DNA of 44,870 bases from Catellatospora coxensis. GTDB taxonomy: Bacteria; Actinomycetota; Actinomycetes; Mycobacteriales; Micromonosporaceae. A program made the position numbers and the translations under genes. The notes under the pieces were generated by a model, which saw only the letters and a program-made list of their open reading frames with translations, was not told the origin of the DNA and did no database searches. Shown here piece by piece: positions 30,666 to 38,692 of this stretch (position 1 is its first letter; each line of letters opens with the position of its first letter). The stretch is taken from positions 1 to 44,870 of the forward strand of contig NZ_BONI01000077.1 in assembly GCF_016862635.1 (NCBI RefSeq), given 5' to 3'.

Positions 30666-33512
30666 GTGCCGACAGCTTCCAGGAACCGTCTCGTCATCGT
30701 CGAGTCACCGGCGAAGGCGAAGACGATCTCGGGGTACCTCGGCCCGGGTTACGTCGTCGAGGCGAGCCTCGGGCACATCCGCGACCTGCCTGCCGGCGCG
30801 AAGCAGATGCCGGAGAAGTACAAGAAGGAGCCGTGGGCCTACCTCGGCGTCGACGTCGACAACGGCTTCGCCCCGGTATATATCGTCAACCCGGACCGCG
30901 CGAAGCACGTCACACGGCTCAAGGCCCTGATGAAGGACGCCGACGAAGTCCTGCTGGCCACAGATGAGGACCGCGAGGGCGAGGCCATCGCCTGGCACCT
31001 GGTCGAGACCCTGAAGCCCAAGGTACCGGTCAAGCGCATGGTGTTCCACGAGATCACCAAGCCGGCCATCCAGGCCGCCGTGGCCAACCCGCGCGACATC
31101 GACCGCGACCTGGTCGACGCGCAGGAGACCCGGCGCATCCTGGACCGGCTCTACGGCTACGACGTGTCCGCGGTGCTGTGGAAGAAGGTCCAGCGCGGCC
31201 TGTCCGCGGGCCGGGTGCAGTCGGTCGCGACCCGCATCGTGGTCGAGCGCGAGAAGCAGCGCATGGCGTTCCGCGCCGCCGACTACTGGGACATCACCGC
31301 CACCCTGGCCGTCGAGAAGGCGAGCGAGACCGGCCCGCGCACGTTCACCGCGACCCTGATCGCGCTGGACGGCGACCGCATCGCCACCGGCAAGGACTTC
31401 GAGCCGACCACCGGCCGGCTGCGTCCCGGCTCCGGCGTCGTGCAGCTCGACGGCGACGGCGCGCGCGGCCTGGCCGCCCGGCTCGACGACCGGCCGTTCA
31501 CCGTGACCAAGGTCGAGGAGAAGCCGTACCGGCGCAAGCCGTACGCGCCGTTCATCACCTCGACGCTGCAGCAGGAGGCGGCCCGCAAGCTGCGCTTCTC
31601 CTCGGCGGCCACGATGCGCACCGCGCAGCGGCTGTACGAGAACGGCTACATCACCTATATGCGTACCGACTCGGTGAACCTCTCCGAGTCCGCGATCGCC
31701 GCCGCGCGCACCCAGATCGCCGAGCTGTACGGCTCCGGCGCGGTGCCGCCGCAGCCCCGCCGCTACTCCGGCAAGGTCAAGAACGCGCAGGAGGCGCACG
31801 AGGCGATCCGCCCCGCGGGCGACACCTTCCGCACCCCGGGCTCGGTCCGCAACGAGCTGTCGACCGAGGAGTACCGGCTCTACGAGCTGATCTGGCAGCG
31901 CACCATCGCCTCGCAGATGTCCGACGCGGTCGGCATGACGGTCAGCGTGCGCATCCGCGCCACGACCGCGCAGAACGAGGACGCCGACTTCGCGGCCAGC
32001 GGCCGGACCATCACCGACCCCGGCTTCCTGCGGGCGTACGTGGAGTCGTCCGACGACGAGTCCGCCGAGGCCGACGACGCCGAGCGCAAGCTGCCGGTGC
32101 TGGTCAAGGATCAGAAGCTGACCGAGGAGGGCCTGGAGGCCGTCGGCCACACCACCCAGCCGCCCGCCCGCTACACCGAGGCGTCGCTGGTCAAGGCCCT
32201 CGAAGAGCTGGGCATCGGCCGCCCGTCCACGTACTCGTCGATCATGCAGACGATCCAGGACCGCGGCTACGTCATCAAGCGCGGCCAGGCGCTGATCCCG
32301 ACCTTCGTCGCGTTCGCCGTGATCGGGCTGCTGGAGCAGCACTACCCGCGGCTGGTCGACTACGGCTTCACCGCGGCGATGGAGGACCAGCTCGACCAGA
32401 TCGCGGGCGGCGACGCCACCGCGCTGGAGTTCCTGACCTCTTTCTACTTCGGCTCGCCGAGCGCCGAGGTGGGCAGCGTCGCGCAGGCCGGCGGCCTGAA
32501 GAAGCTGGTCACCGAGCACCTGGGCGAGATCGACGCGCGCAGCATCAACTCGATCAAGCTGTTCACCGACGACCAGGGCCGCGACGTGGTGGTCCGGGTC
32601 GGCAAGTTCGGCCCGTACCTGCAGCGCGGCGCGCACGCCGGCAACGGCAAGGGCCCCGTCGCCGACGACGCGGACCCGGACGCCGAGACCGCGTCCGAGG
32701 GCGACCGCGTCTCGATCCCGGACGGCGTCGCGCCCGACGAGCTGACCCCGGAGAAGGTCGACGAGCTGTTCCTCGGCGGCGGCGGCGAGCGCAAGCTCGG
32801 CGAGCACCCGCAGACCGGCGAGCCGGTGGTGCTCAAGTCCGGCCGGTACGGCCCGTACGTGTCCAGCGGCGAGACCAACTCGTCCCTGCTCAAGACCCAG
32901 GCGCCGGACCAGTTGACGCTGGCCGACGCGCTCCGGCTGCTGTCGCTGCCCCGGCTGGTCGGCAAGGACGCCGAGGGCCAGGACATCTTCGCCAAGAACG
33001 GGCGGTACGGCCCGTACATCGAGCGCGAGGGCGACTCCCGGTCCCTGGAGAACGAGGAGCAGCTCTTCACGGTCACCCTGGAGCAGGCGCTGGCGCTGCT
33101 GGCCGCCCCGAAGCAGCGGGGCCGCCGCGCGGCGCAGCCCCCGCTGCGGGAGATGGGCGTCGACCCGCTCACCGACAAGCCGCTCGTCATCAAGGATGGC
33201 CGGTTCGGGCCGTACGTGACCGACGGCGAGTCCAACGCGTCGCTGCGGCGCGGGCAGACCCCGGAGAGCCTGACCATCGAGCAGGCGAGCGAGATGCTGT
33301 CGGAGAAGCGGGCGAAGGGTCCGGCTCCGAAAAAAACTCCGGCGAAGAAGGCGCCCGCGAAAAAGGCGACGGCGGCCAAGGCGACGAAGGCCACAAAGGC
33401 AGGAGCTGCGAAGAAGGCCACCACGGCCAAGGCGGCGACCGCGAAGAAGGCCGCCACGGGCGCTGCCAAGAGCGTGCCAAAGAAGGCTGCCGCGAAGAAG
33501 ACAGCGGACTGA
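30666..33512 (+). CDS. topA: DNA topoisomerase I
   Basis: 948 residues from GTG 30666; GGAGAGAG lies just upstream. Type IA topoisomerase that relaxes negative supercoils. The Toprim domain starts RLVIVESPAKAKTISGYLGP with the acidic DEDREGEAIAWHL motif. The active-site Tyr331 is in YITYMRTDSVNLS. RPSTYSSIMQTIQDRGYV is a conserved domain IV segment. The C-terminal half has repeats of the topo_C type, GRYGPYV/GRFGPYV modules (LKSGRYGPYVSSGETNSSL and others), without zinc-finger cysteines, as in other actinobacterial enzymes. The last 70 residues are a Lys/Ala-rich tail (KKTPAKKAPAKKATAAKATK...) that binds DNA and is needed for processivity in mycobacterial and Streptomyces TopA. Confidence 0.97.
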   Translation: MPTASRNRLVIVESPAKAKTISGYLGPGYVVEASLGHIRDLPAGAKQMPEKYKKEPWAYLGVDVDNGFAPVYIVNPDRAKHVTRLKALMKDADEVLLATDEDREGEAIAWHLVETLKPKVPVKRMVFHEITKPAIQAAVANPRDIDRDLVDAQETRRILDRLYGYDVSAVLWKKVQRGLSAGRVQSVATRIVVEREKQRMAFRAADYWDITATLAVEKASETGPRTFTATLIALDGDRIATGKDFEPTTGRLRPGSGVVQLDGDGARGLAARLDDRPFTVTKVEEKPYRRKPYAPFITSTLQQEAARKLRFSSAATMRTAQRLYENGYITYMRTDSVNLSESAIAAARTQIAELYGSGAVPPQPRRYSGKVKNAQEAHEAIRPAGDTFRTPGSVRNELSTEEYRLYELIWQRTIASQMSDAVGMTVSVRIRATTAQNEDADFAASGRTITDPGFLRAYVESSDDESAEADDAERKLPVLVKDQKLTEEGLEAVGHTTQPPARYTEASLVKALEELGIGRPSTYSSIMQTIQDRGYVIKRGQALIPTFVAFAVIGLLEQHYPRLVDYGFTAAMEDQLDQIAGGDATALEFLTSFYFGSPSAEVGSVAQAGGLKKLVTEHLGEIDARSINSIKLFTDDQGRDVVVRVGKFGPYLQRGAHAGNGKGPVADDADPDAETASEGDRVSIPDGVAPDELTPEKVDELFLGGGGERKLGEHPQTGEPVVLKSGRYGPYVSSGETNSSLLKTQAPDQLTLADALRLLSLPRLVGKDAEGQDIFAKNGRYGPYIEREGDSRSLENEEQLFTVTLEQALALLAAPKQRGRRAAQPPLREMGVDPLTDKPLVIKDGRFGPYVTDGESNASLRRGQTPESLTIEQASEMLSEKRAKGPAPKKTPAKKAPAKKATAAKATKATKAGAAKKATTAKAATAKKAATGAAKSVPKKAAAKKTAD

Positions 33513-33521
33513 CCGCTTACC

Positions 33522-33555
33522 GACCCTGCCCAGGGTCGTTGACCCTGGGTAGGGT
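33522..33555 (+). terminator. Hairpin after topA; may double as the TetR operator
   Basis: ACCCTGCCCAGGGTC (33523-33537) pairs with 33541-33555 (one G-U) around a 3-nt loop, 10 nt past the topA stop. The left arm is itself a palindrome, GACCCTG-CC-CAGGGTC (33522-33537). A TAGGGT -10-like word (33550-33555) lies in the right arm, so it could also be an operator for the TetR gene that starts at 33619. Confidence 0.55.
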
Positions 33556-33618
33556 GTCGATGCGAGCGTGGCGACCGGTTCGGTTCCCGGAACGTACGCC
33601 GCGGTGAGGAGCGGATCA

Positions 33619-34248
33619 GTGTCCACACCAGCTGTCAGTGCCGGGCCGTTGCGCCGGGTGCCGGTACAGGGGCGCAGTGTCGCGCGGGTGCAGCGCATGC
33701 TCGACGCGTGCGCTGAGTTGATCGACGAAGTCGGGTACGACGGGCTGAGCACGACGCTGCTCGCCGAGCGGGCCGGCGTCGCGATCGGGTCGGTCTACCA
33801 GTTCTTCCCGGACAAGCGGGCCATCGTGCAGGCGCTGACCCTGCGCAACGTCGAGGCGTACCTGGAGCGGCTGGCCGAGCGGATCCCCGCCGGCGAGCTG
33901 GCGCACTGGTGGGACGGCGTCGACGGGGCCATCGAGGAGTACATCGAGCTGCACCGCAGCGTGCCCGGCTTCCGGACGCTGCACTTCGGCGACGTGGTGG
34001 ACGTGCACCTGATCGACCCGGAGCGCGACAACAACGCGGTCATCGCCGATCACCTCGCGGACCTGCTCATCCGCTTCCACAACGCGCCGGACTCGCGGGA
34101 GCTGCGCTTCGCGCTGACCGTCTCGGTCGAGGCCGCCGACGCGCTGATCAAGCTCGCGTTCCGCCGTCACCCGGACGGCGACGCCGCGGTGCTGGCAGAA
34201 TCGAAGCGGCTCGTACGCGGCTACTTGCAGACCTTCGCTCTGACCTGA
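33619..34248 (+). CDS. TetR-family transcriptional regulator
   Basis: 209 residues from GTG 33619; GAGGAG lies 8-9 nt upstream, so the longer frame from 33568 is rejected. The N-terminal HTH is VQRMLDACAELIDEVGYDGL, then STTLLAERAGVAIGSVYQFF PDK, a textbook TetR motif. The C-terminal ligand domain includes LAHWWDGVDGAIEEYIELHR and FRTLHFGDVVDVHLIDPERD, which I cannot assign to a ligand. It sits between topA and the thymidylate kinase gene; neither is a usual TetR target. Possible self-control through the palindrome at 33522-33555. Confidence 0.9.
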   Translation: MSTPAVSAGPLRRVPVQGRSVARVQRMLDACAELIDEVGYDGLSTTLLAERAGVAIGSVYQFFPDKRAIVQALTLRNVEAYLERLAERIPAGELAHWWDGVDGAIEEYIELHRSVPGFRTLHFGDVVDVHLIDPERDNNAVIADHLADLLIRFHNAPDSRELRFALTVSVEAADALIKLAFRRHPDGDAAVLAESKRLVRGYLQTFALT

Positions 34249-34331
34249 GCGGGCGTCAGGCCGTACCACTCCCTCGTTTTTGTGGCAAGTCTTCAGGGTC
34301 GAACCAGGGTCGGCCCTCGCCGGGGCAGGAC

Positions 34332-34337
34332 TAGAGT
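34332..34337 (+). promoter_or_regulatory. Putative -10 element for the MFS-thymidylate kinase gene
   Basis: TAGAGT, about 95 nt before the proposed start at 34431. No convincing -35 hexamer is seen. The 182-bp gap after the TetR gene holds no other gene I can support. Confidence 0.4.
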
Positions 34338-34430
34338 GAAGCCGCAGGACGCCCGGGCGCTATTGCCATGGCCAAGGCACAGCGAGCACGCTGAGGCCAG
34401 GACGGGCAGTGACGCGGGGAGGGTACGGCC

Positions 34431-36632
34431 ATCAGCACGCCATCGCAGGGAGCGGACGCCGCGCCGTTCCTGGCCGCCCAGGCGGATCTGACCGGCGGCG
34501 CCGAGCTGCGCGCGATCCTGCGTATCCGGCCGTTCCGCCGGCTCTGGCTGGTGCTCAGCGTGGCCTCGCTCGGTGACTGGCTGGGCCTGCTGGCCACGGC
34601 GACGTTCGCGTCCGCTCAGGTGTCCGGCAACGCCGCGAAGGGCCTGGCCTTCGGCTCGGTCATCGCGGTGCGCCTGCTGCCCGCGCTGGTGCTCGGCCCG
34701 CTGGCCGGCGTGATGGCCGACCGGTGGGACCGGCGGTACACGATGGTCATCTGTGACCTGCTGCGATTCGTGTTGTTCGCCACGATCCCGACCGTCGCGC
34801 TGTACTCTGCCGACGCCAAGATCACGGTCGGCTGGGCGGCCGCCGCGACGTTCCTCATCGAGGCGATCACGCTGATCTGGATCCCGGCGAAGGACGCCGC
34901 GGTCCCGAACCTGATCCCGCGGGCCCGGCTGGAGGCCGCGAACCAGCTCACCCTGATCACGACGTACGGCATCACGCCGGTGCTCGCCGCCGCGGTGCTG
35001 GCCGGGCTGAACCAGTTCTACCAGTGGCTGGAGCGCTCCGGCGTGACCGTCGCGGCCTGGGCCGCCCCGTCCAGCCTCGCCCTGTACTTCCTCGCCTTCT
35101 CCCGCCTGGCCAGCGCCCTGGTCGTGCTCTACGGCATCCGGGAGATCTCCGGCCACAACGGCGGTGTGCGCCAGGAGACCAGCATGGTGCGCCAGTTCAT
35201 GGACGGGTGGCGCTTCATCGGCCAGACGCCCATGGTGCGCGGCCTGGTGCTGGGCATCCTGGGCGCGTTCGCGGCCGGCGGCGTGGTCATCGGCACCGGC
35301 CAGTTCTTCGCGCTGTCCCTCGGCGGCGGCGACGCCACGTTCGCCATCCTGTTCGCGGCGATCTTCATCGGCCTCGGGCTGGGTATCGCCCTGGGCCCGC
35401 GCCTGATCGGCGGCCTGTCCCGGCGGCGCTGGTTCTGCCTGAGCATCATGCTGGCCGGCGCGTCCGTGGCGCTGCTGTCGCTCGCCCCGCACCTGTCGCT
35501 GGCCGTCGTCGGCGCGCTGCTGGTCGGCTCCGGCGCGGGCATGGCCTTCCTGTCCGGCACCACGCTGCTCGGCGGCGAGGTCGACGACGAGGTGCGCGGC
35601 CGCGTCTTCGCGGTGGTGCAGACCGGCACCCGGGTGGTGCTGATGCTGGCCATCTCGCTGTCCGGCGTGCTCGTCGGCCTGGGCGGCTCGCACGACGTCG
35701 GCGGCACCGGCGTCCCGATCTCCTCGACCCGGGTGCTGCTGGCCGTCGCCGGAGTGCTGGGCGTCCTGGCCGGGTTCTGGGCGCTGCGCCAGATGGACGA
35801 CAAGCCCGGCGTGCCGCTGCTGGCCGACCTGATCGGCTCGGTGCGCGGCCGCCCGCTGGGCCTGGCCGAGCCGGCGCCGCAGACCGGCGTGTTCATCGTC
35901 TTCGAGGGCGGCGAGGGCGCGGGCAAGTCCACCCAGATCGCGCAGCTCGCCCAGCGCCTGCTGGCCGACGGCCGCTCCGTCGTGGTGACCCGCGAGCCCG
36001 GGGCGACCGAGGTCGGCGCGCGCATCCGCCAGATGGTGCTCGACACCCACACCACCGGCTCCGGGCCGGTCGGCGCGAGCGCGCTGGCCCCGCGGGCCGA
36101 GGCGCTGCTCTACGCCGCCGACCGGGCCCACCACGTGTCGACCGTGGTGCGTCCCGCGCTGCGCCGGGGCGAGATCGTCATCTCCGACCGGTACGTGGAC
36201 AGCTCCCTGGCCTACCAGGGGGCCGGGCGCACCCTGCCGGTCGACGAGATCTCCTGGCTGTCCACGTGGGCCACCGGCGGGCTCAAGCCCGACCTGGTGG
36301 TGCTGCTCGACATCGACCCGCAGACCGGCCTGGCCCGGGTCGGCCGGCGCGGCGAGGCCGACCGGCTGGAGCAGGAGTCGATCGAGTTCCACGAGCGGGT
36401 CCGGCACGGCTTCCTGGACCTGGCCGCCGACGATCCGGCCCGCTACCTGGTGCTCGACGGCGCCCGGGAGGAGCAGGAGCTGGCCGCGGAGGTCGCGATC
36501 CGGGTCGCGAAGCTGCTGCCGCCGCTGCCCGCCTCCGCCGACGGTGGCGGCGCCGCCGGCCGGGTTCCCGCGCCGGGTGAGCCGCCCGCCGCCGACGGCA
36601 CGCCGGCCGAGTTACGGGCCACGCGGGCGTGA
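34431..36632 (+). CDS. tmk: Fusion of MFS-like membrane domain and thymidylate kinase
   Basis: About 733 residues. Residues 1-470 form an MFS-type membrane domain of 10-12 segments (PFRRLWLVLSVASLGDWLGL, GVMADRWDRRYTMVICDLLR and others). Residues about 485-690 are dTMP kinase: P-loop FEGGEGAGKSTQ, VVVTREPGATEVG, ISDRYVDSSLAYQGAGR and the LID region RVGRRGEADRLEQES. It phosphorylates dTMP to dTDP. Such fusions are known in actinobacteria, including Streptomyces; the membrane part's role is unknown. The start is odd. The frame opens at 34413 after a TGA and has no ATG, GTG or TTG until GTG 34551, which would remove the conserved PFRRLWL segment and has no ribosome site. GGGGAGG (34416-34422) lies 8 nt before ATC 34431, where relatives would be expected to have ATG. 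A non-standard start, a point mutation or a sequence error is possible. Confidence 0.88.
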   Translation: MSTPSQGADAAPFLAAQADLTGGAELRAILRIRPFRRLWLVLSVASLGDWLGLLATATFASAQVSGNAAKGLAFGSVIAVRLLPALVLGPLAGVMADRWDRRYTMVICDLLRFVLFATIPTVALYSADAKITVGWAAAATFLIEAITLIWIPAKDAAVPNLIPRARLEAANQLTLITTYGITPVLAAAVLAGLNQFYQWLERSGVTVAAWAAPSSLALYFLAFSRLASALVVLYGIREISGHNGGVRQETSMVRQFMDGWRFIGQTPMVRGLVLGILGAFAAGGVVIGTGQFFALSLGGGDATFAILFAAIFIGLGLGIALGPRLIGGLSRRRWFCLSIMLAGASVALLSLAPHLSLAVVGALLVGSGAGMAFLSGTTLLGGEVDDEVRGRVFAVVQTGTRVVLMLAISLSGVLVGLGGSHDVGGTGVPISSTRVLLAVAGVLGVLAGFWALRQMDDKPGVPLLADLIGSVRGRPLGLAEPAPQTGVFIVFEGGEGAGKSTQIAQLAQRLLADGRSVVVTREPGATEVGARIRQMVLDTHTTGSGPVGASALAPRAEALLYAADRAHHVSTVVRPALRRGEIVISDRYVDSSLAYQGAGRTLPVDEISWLSTWATGGLKPDLVVLLDIDPQTGLARVGRRGEADRLEQESIEFHERVRHGFLDLAADDPARYLVLDGAREEQELAAEVAIRVAKLLPPLPASADGGGAAGRVPAPGEPPAADGTPAELRATRA

Positions 36633-36785
36633 GCCGGGGCAGCGCGTGGACCGTGTCAGCGGGTCCCCGTACTGTCGGTGGGTGCGGCGAGCAGGTCACT
36701 GGACCCGACCGGTCTGCCGCGGCAGAGTGCGACGAGATGCCGGCCGACCATGGGGTCGTGTCGAGGTGAACGGGCGGGTGGCAGC

Positions 36786-37985
36786 GTGACGGACGTCTTC
36801 GACCAGCTCGTCGGTCAGCCCGAGGCCGCCGCGACACTGCGGGCCGCCGCCGCGGCGGGTGACGCGGTGCTGCGCGGCGAGGCCGTCGGCGCGGGTGCGA
36901 TGACCCATGCCTGGCTGTTCACCGGCCCGCCGGGGTCCGGCCGCTCGGTCGCCGCCCGCTCGTTCGCGGCCGCGCTGCAGTGCACCGACCAGGCTGCGGG
37001 GCCCGGCTGCGGCCACTGCGCCGGCTGCCACACCACGCTCAGCGGCACCCACCCGGACGTGCGTTTCGTGGTGCCCGACGGGCTGAGCATCCCGGTCGCG
37101 CTGATGCGCGAGCTGGTGCTGCGCTCGGCCACCACCCCGGCCAACGGCCGCTGGCAGGTGCTGCTCATCGAGGACGCCGACCGGCTCACCGAGGCCGCCG
37201 GCAACGCGCTGCTCAAGGCGGTCGAGGAGCCGCCGGATCGGACGATCTTTCTGCTCTGCGCGCCCTCGGACCACCCCGACGACATCTCTGTCACCATCCG
37301 GTCGCGCTGCCGGGTGGTGCCGCTGCGCCAGCCGGCCGCCGAAGCGGTGAGCACGCTGCTGGTGGAGCGCGACGGCGTCGACCCGCGCACCGCCGCCTGG
37401 GTCGCCGCGGCCGCGCAGGGCCACGTCGGGCGGGCACGCCGGCTCGCCGGAGACGCCCAGGCACGCGACCGCCGGGCCGCGGTGCTGGCCGTGCCGCGCC
37501 AGCTCACCGGCGTGGGCGCCTGCTTCGACGCCGCGAGTGCGCTGATCGAGGCCGCCGAGGCGGAGGCCGCCGCCGCGGTCGCCGAGACCGACGCCGCCGA
37601 GCGGGCGGCACTGGAGACGGCGCTCGGCGCGGGCGGCACCGGCAAGGGCGCCGCAGGTGCGGCCCGGGGCATCGCCGGGCAGCTCAAGGACCTGGAGAAG
37701 CGGCAGAAGTCGCGGGCCACCCGGGCCCAGCGCGACGCCCTCGACCGCGCCCTGCTGGACCTGGCGGGCTTCTACCGGGACGTGCTCAACGCCCGCTGGG
37801 GCGGCCCGGTCTCACCCGTGCACGCGGACACCGCGGCGCTCGCCGAGGCCGCCGCCCAGCGCTGGACCGCCGAGAGCGCCCTCCGCCGCCTCGAATCGGT
37901 GCTCGCCTGCCGCACCGCCATCGACGCCAACGTCAAACCCCGCATCGCCGTCGAAGCCATGATGCTCGAACTCTGGCGCGGCTGA
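36786..37985 (+). CDS. holB: DNA polymerase III clamp-loader subunit delta prime
   Basis: 399 residues from GTG 36786. AAA+ fold: DVFDQLVGQPEAAATLRAAA, modified Walker A TGPPGSGRSVAARSFAAAL with Arg in place of the catalytic Lys, zinc module CGHCAGCHTTLSGTHPD (with the earlier PGC giving four cysteines), Walker B LLIEDADRLTEAAGNALLKA, VEEPP, and sensor 1 TIRSRCRVVPLRQP. Delta prime does not hydrolyse ATP and acts as the rigid stator of the clamp loader, so the Lys loss fits. An Ala/Glu-rich helical insert lies at about 255-315. It follows tmk by 153 nt, an order that I recall as usual in actinobacteria. Confidence 0.92.
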   Translation: MTDVFDQLVGQPEAAATLRAAAAAGDAVLRGEAVGAGAMTHAWLFTGPPGSGRSVAARSFAAALQCTDQAAGPGCGHCAGCHTTLSGTHPDVRFVVPDGLSIPVALMRELVLRSATTPANGRWQVLLIEDADRLTEAAGNALLKAVEEPPDRTIFLLCAPSDHPDDISVTIRSRCRVVPLRQPAAEAVSTLLVERDGVDPRTAAWVAAAAQGHVGRARRLAGDAQARDRRAAVLAVPRQLTGVGACFDAASALIEAAEAEAAAAVAETDAAERAALETALGAGGTGKGAAGAARGIAGQLKDLEKRQKSRATRAQRDALDRALLDLAGFYRDVLNARWGGPVSPVHADTAALAEAAAQRWTAESALRRLESVLACRTAIDANVKPRIAVEAMMLELWRG

Positions 37986-37990
37986 CCGAC

Positions 37991-38012
37991 TTATCCACAG
38001 GGGTTGTCCACA
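37991..38012 (+). promoter_or_regulatory. Two tandem perfect DnaA boxes
   Basis: TTATCCACA (37991-37999) and TTGTCCACA (38004-38012) lie on the same strand, 13 bp apart start to start, between holB and the YbaB-like gene. Both match accepted DnaA 9-mers; the second is the form favoured in high-GC actinobacteria. There is no AT-rich unwinding region, so this is not an origin. DnaA may regulate the downstream operon or be titrated here. Confidence 0.6.
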
Positions 38013-38084
38013 GGGGTGTCCTGGGTGGGGGATCTACCGGTACCGTTCTGGCGGTATCGATGCCGTCCATTGAGGAGCCGCCGC

Positions 38085-38414
38085 ATGCCGCGGGAGATCG
38101 ACGACGCCTGGGTCGAGGAGGCGATCGCGTCCTACCGGCGGATCGAGGAGCGGCAGGCCAGCCTCGCCCGCGCCCTGGCCGAGCTGGAGGTGACCGTGCA
38201 CGACCCCGACAACCTGGTCGAAGTCGTGGTGGGCGGCGACGGCGCGGTGCGCAAGGTGGTGGTCACCGGCTCGCTCGACGGGCTGACCGGCCCGCAGCTG
38301 TCGCGGGCCATCCAGCAGGCGATCACGGCGGCGCACGACGCGGCGGCGTGGGCGCGGCGCAAGGTGTACGAGGAGACGTTCGGCGACTTCACGGCGCTCG
38401 GAGGTGCCCGGTGA
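38085..38414 (+). CDS. YbaB/EbfC-like protein
   Basis: 109 residues from ATG 38085; GAGGAG lies 8 nt upstream. Residues 1-40 are helical (DDAWVEEAIASYRRIEERQA, SLARALAELEVTV), followed by the beta-sheet core DNLVEVVVGGDGAVRKVVVT and the C-terminal helix LSRAIQQAITAAHDAAAWAR. This is the YbaB fold, but the sequence belongs to the divergent actinobacterial form often encoded beside WXG100/ESX-type genes rather than beside dnaX/recR. Nucleoid binding is known for YbaB proper; a chaperone or partner role for the next two gene products is at least as likely here. Overlaps the next gene by 4 nt. Confidence 0.82.
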   Translation: MPREIDDAWVEEAIASYRRIEERQASLARALAELEVTVHDPDNLVEVVVGGDGAVRKVVVTGSLDGLTGPQLSRAIQQAITAAHDAAAWARRKVYEETFGDFTALGGAR

Positions 38415-38692
38415 CGGACGAACTGGCAGATCGGCTCGACGGGCTCGCCGCCGACGTGGCGGGGCTCGCCCCGGCGCTGGATCGCACGGCGCCCGCCCCG
38501 GTGGCGGTCGACGTGCCGGGCCGCCTGTCGCGCCTGGCCGGCCGGGTCGACCACTGGCAGCGTACGGCCTGGTCCGGGCACCAGGACGCCGCCCGCCGCC
38601 TCGACCGGGAGCTCACCGAGCTGGCGCACGGCGTGCGCGCCGCCGGAAGCGCCTACCGGTTGACCGAACAGGACCGGGGCGGGCTGGTGTGA
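38411..38692 (+). CDS. EspC-like small helical protein, possible type VII secretion substrate
   Basis: 93 residues; GTG 38411 overlaps the YbaB-like stop by 4 nt. Two predicted helices (ADRLDGLAADVAGLAPALDR and AARRLDRELTELAHGVRAAG), with a W between them (VDHWQRTAWSGHQ), and a C-terminal SAYRLTEQD that fits the YxxxD/E secretion signal of type VII substrates (Tyr, three residues, Glu). Size and layout match EspC/WXG100-type proteins, which dimerise as helical hairpins. No EccC-type ATPase or other ESX core gene lies in the window, so export is an inference. Operon with the YbaB-like and WXG-like genes. Confidence 0.65.
   Translation: MTDELADRLDGLAADVAGLAPALDRTAPAPVAVDVPGRLSRLAGRVDHWQRTAWSGHQDAARRLDRELTELAHGVRAAGSAYRLTEQDRGGLV

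Noticed and set aside
30705..33752. Long open frame antisense to topA
   Set aside because: Shadow of topA; the sense frame has all type IA topoisomerase motifs and a ribosome site.
34282..34491. Small gene of about 69 codons before the tmk fusion
   Set aside because: Arg/Pro-rich with no family resemblance and no ribosome site; it overlaps the conserved N-terminus of the fusion protein in another frame.
37991..38012. Replication origin
   Set aside because: Only two DnaA boxes, no AT-rich region, and no dnaA/dnaN/rpmH genes nearby.
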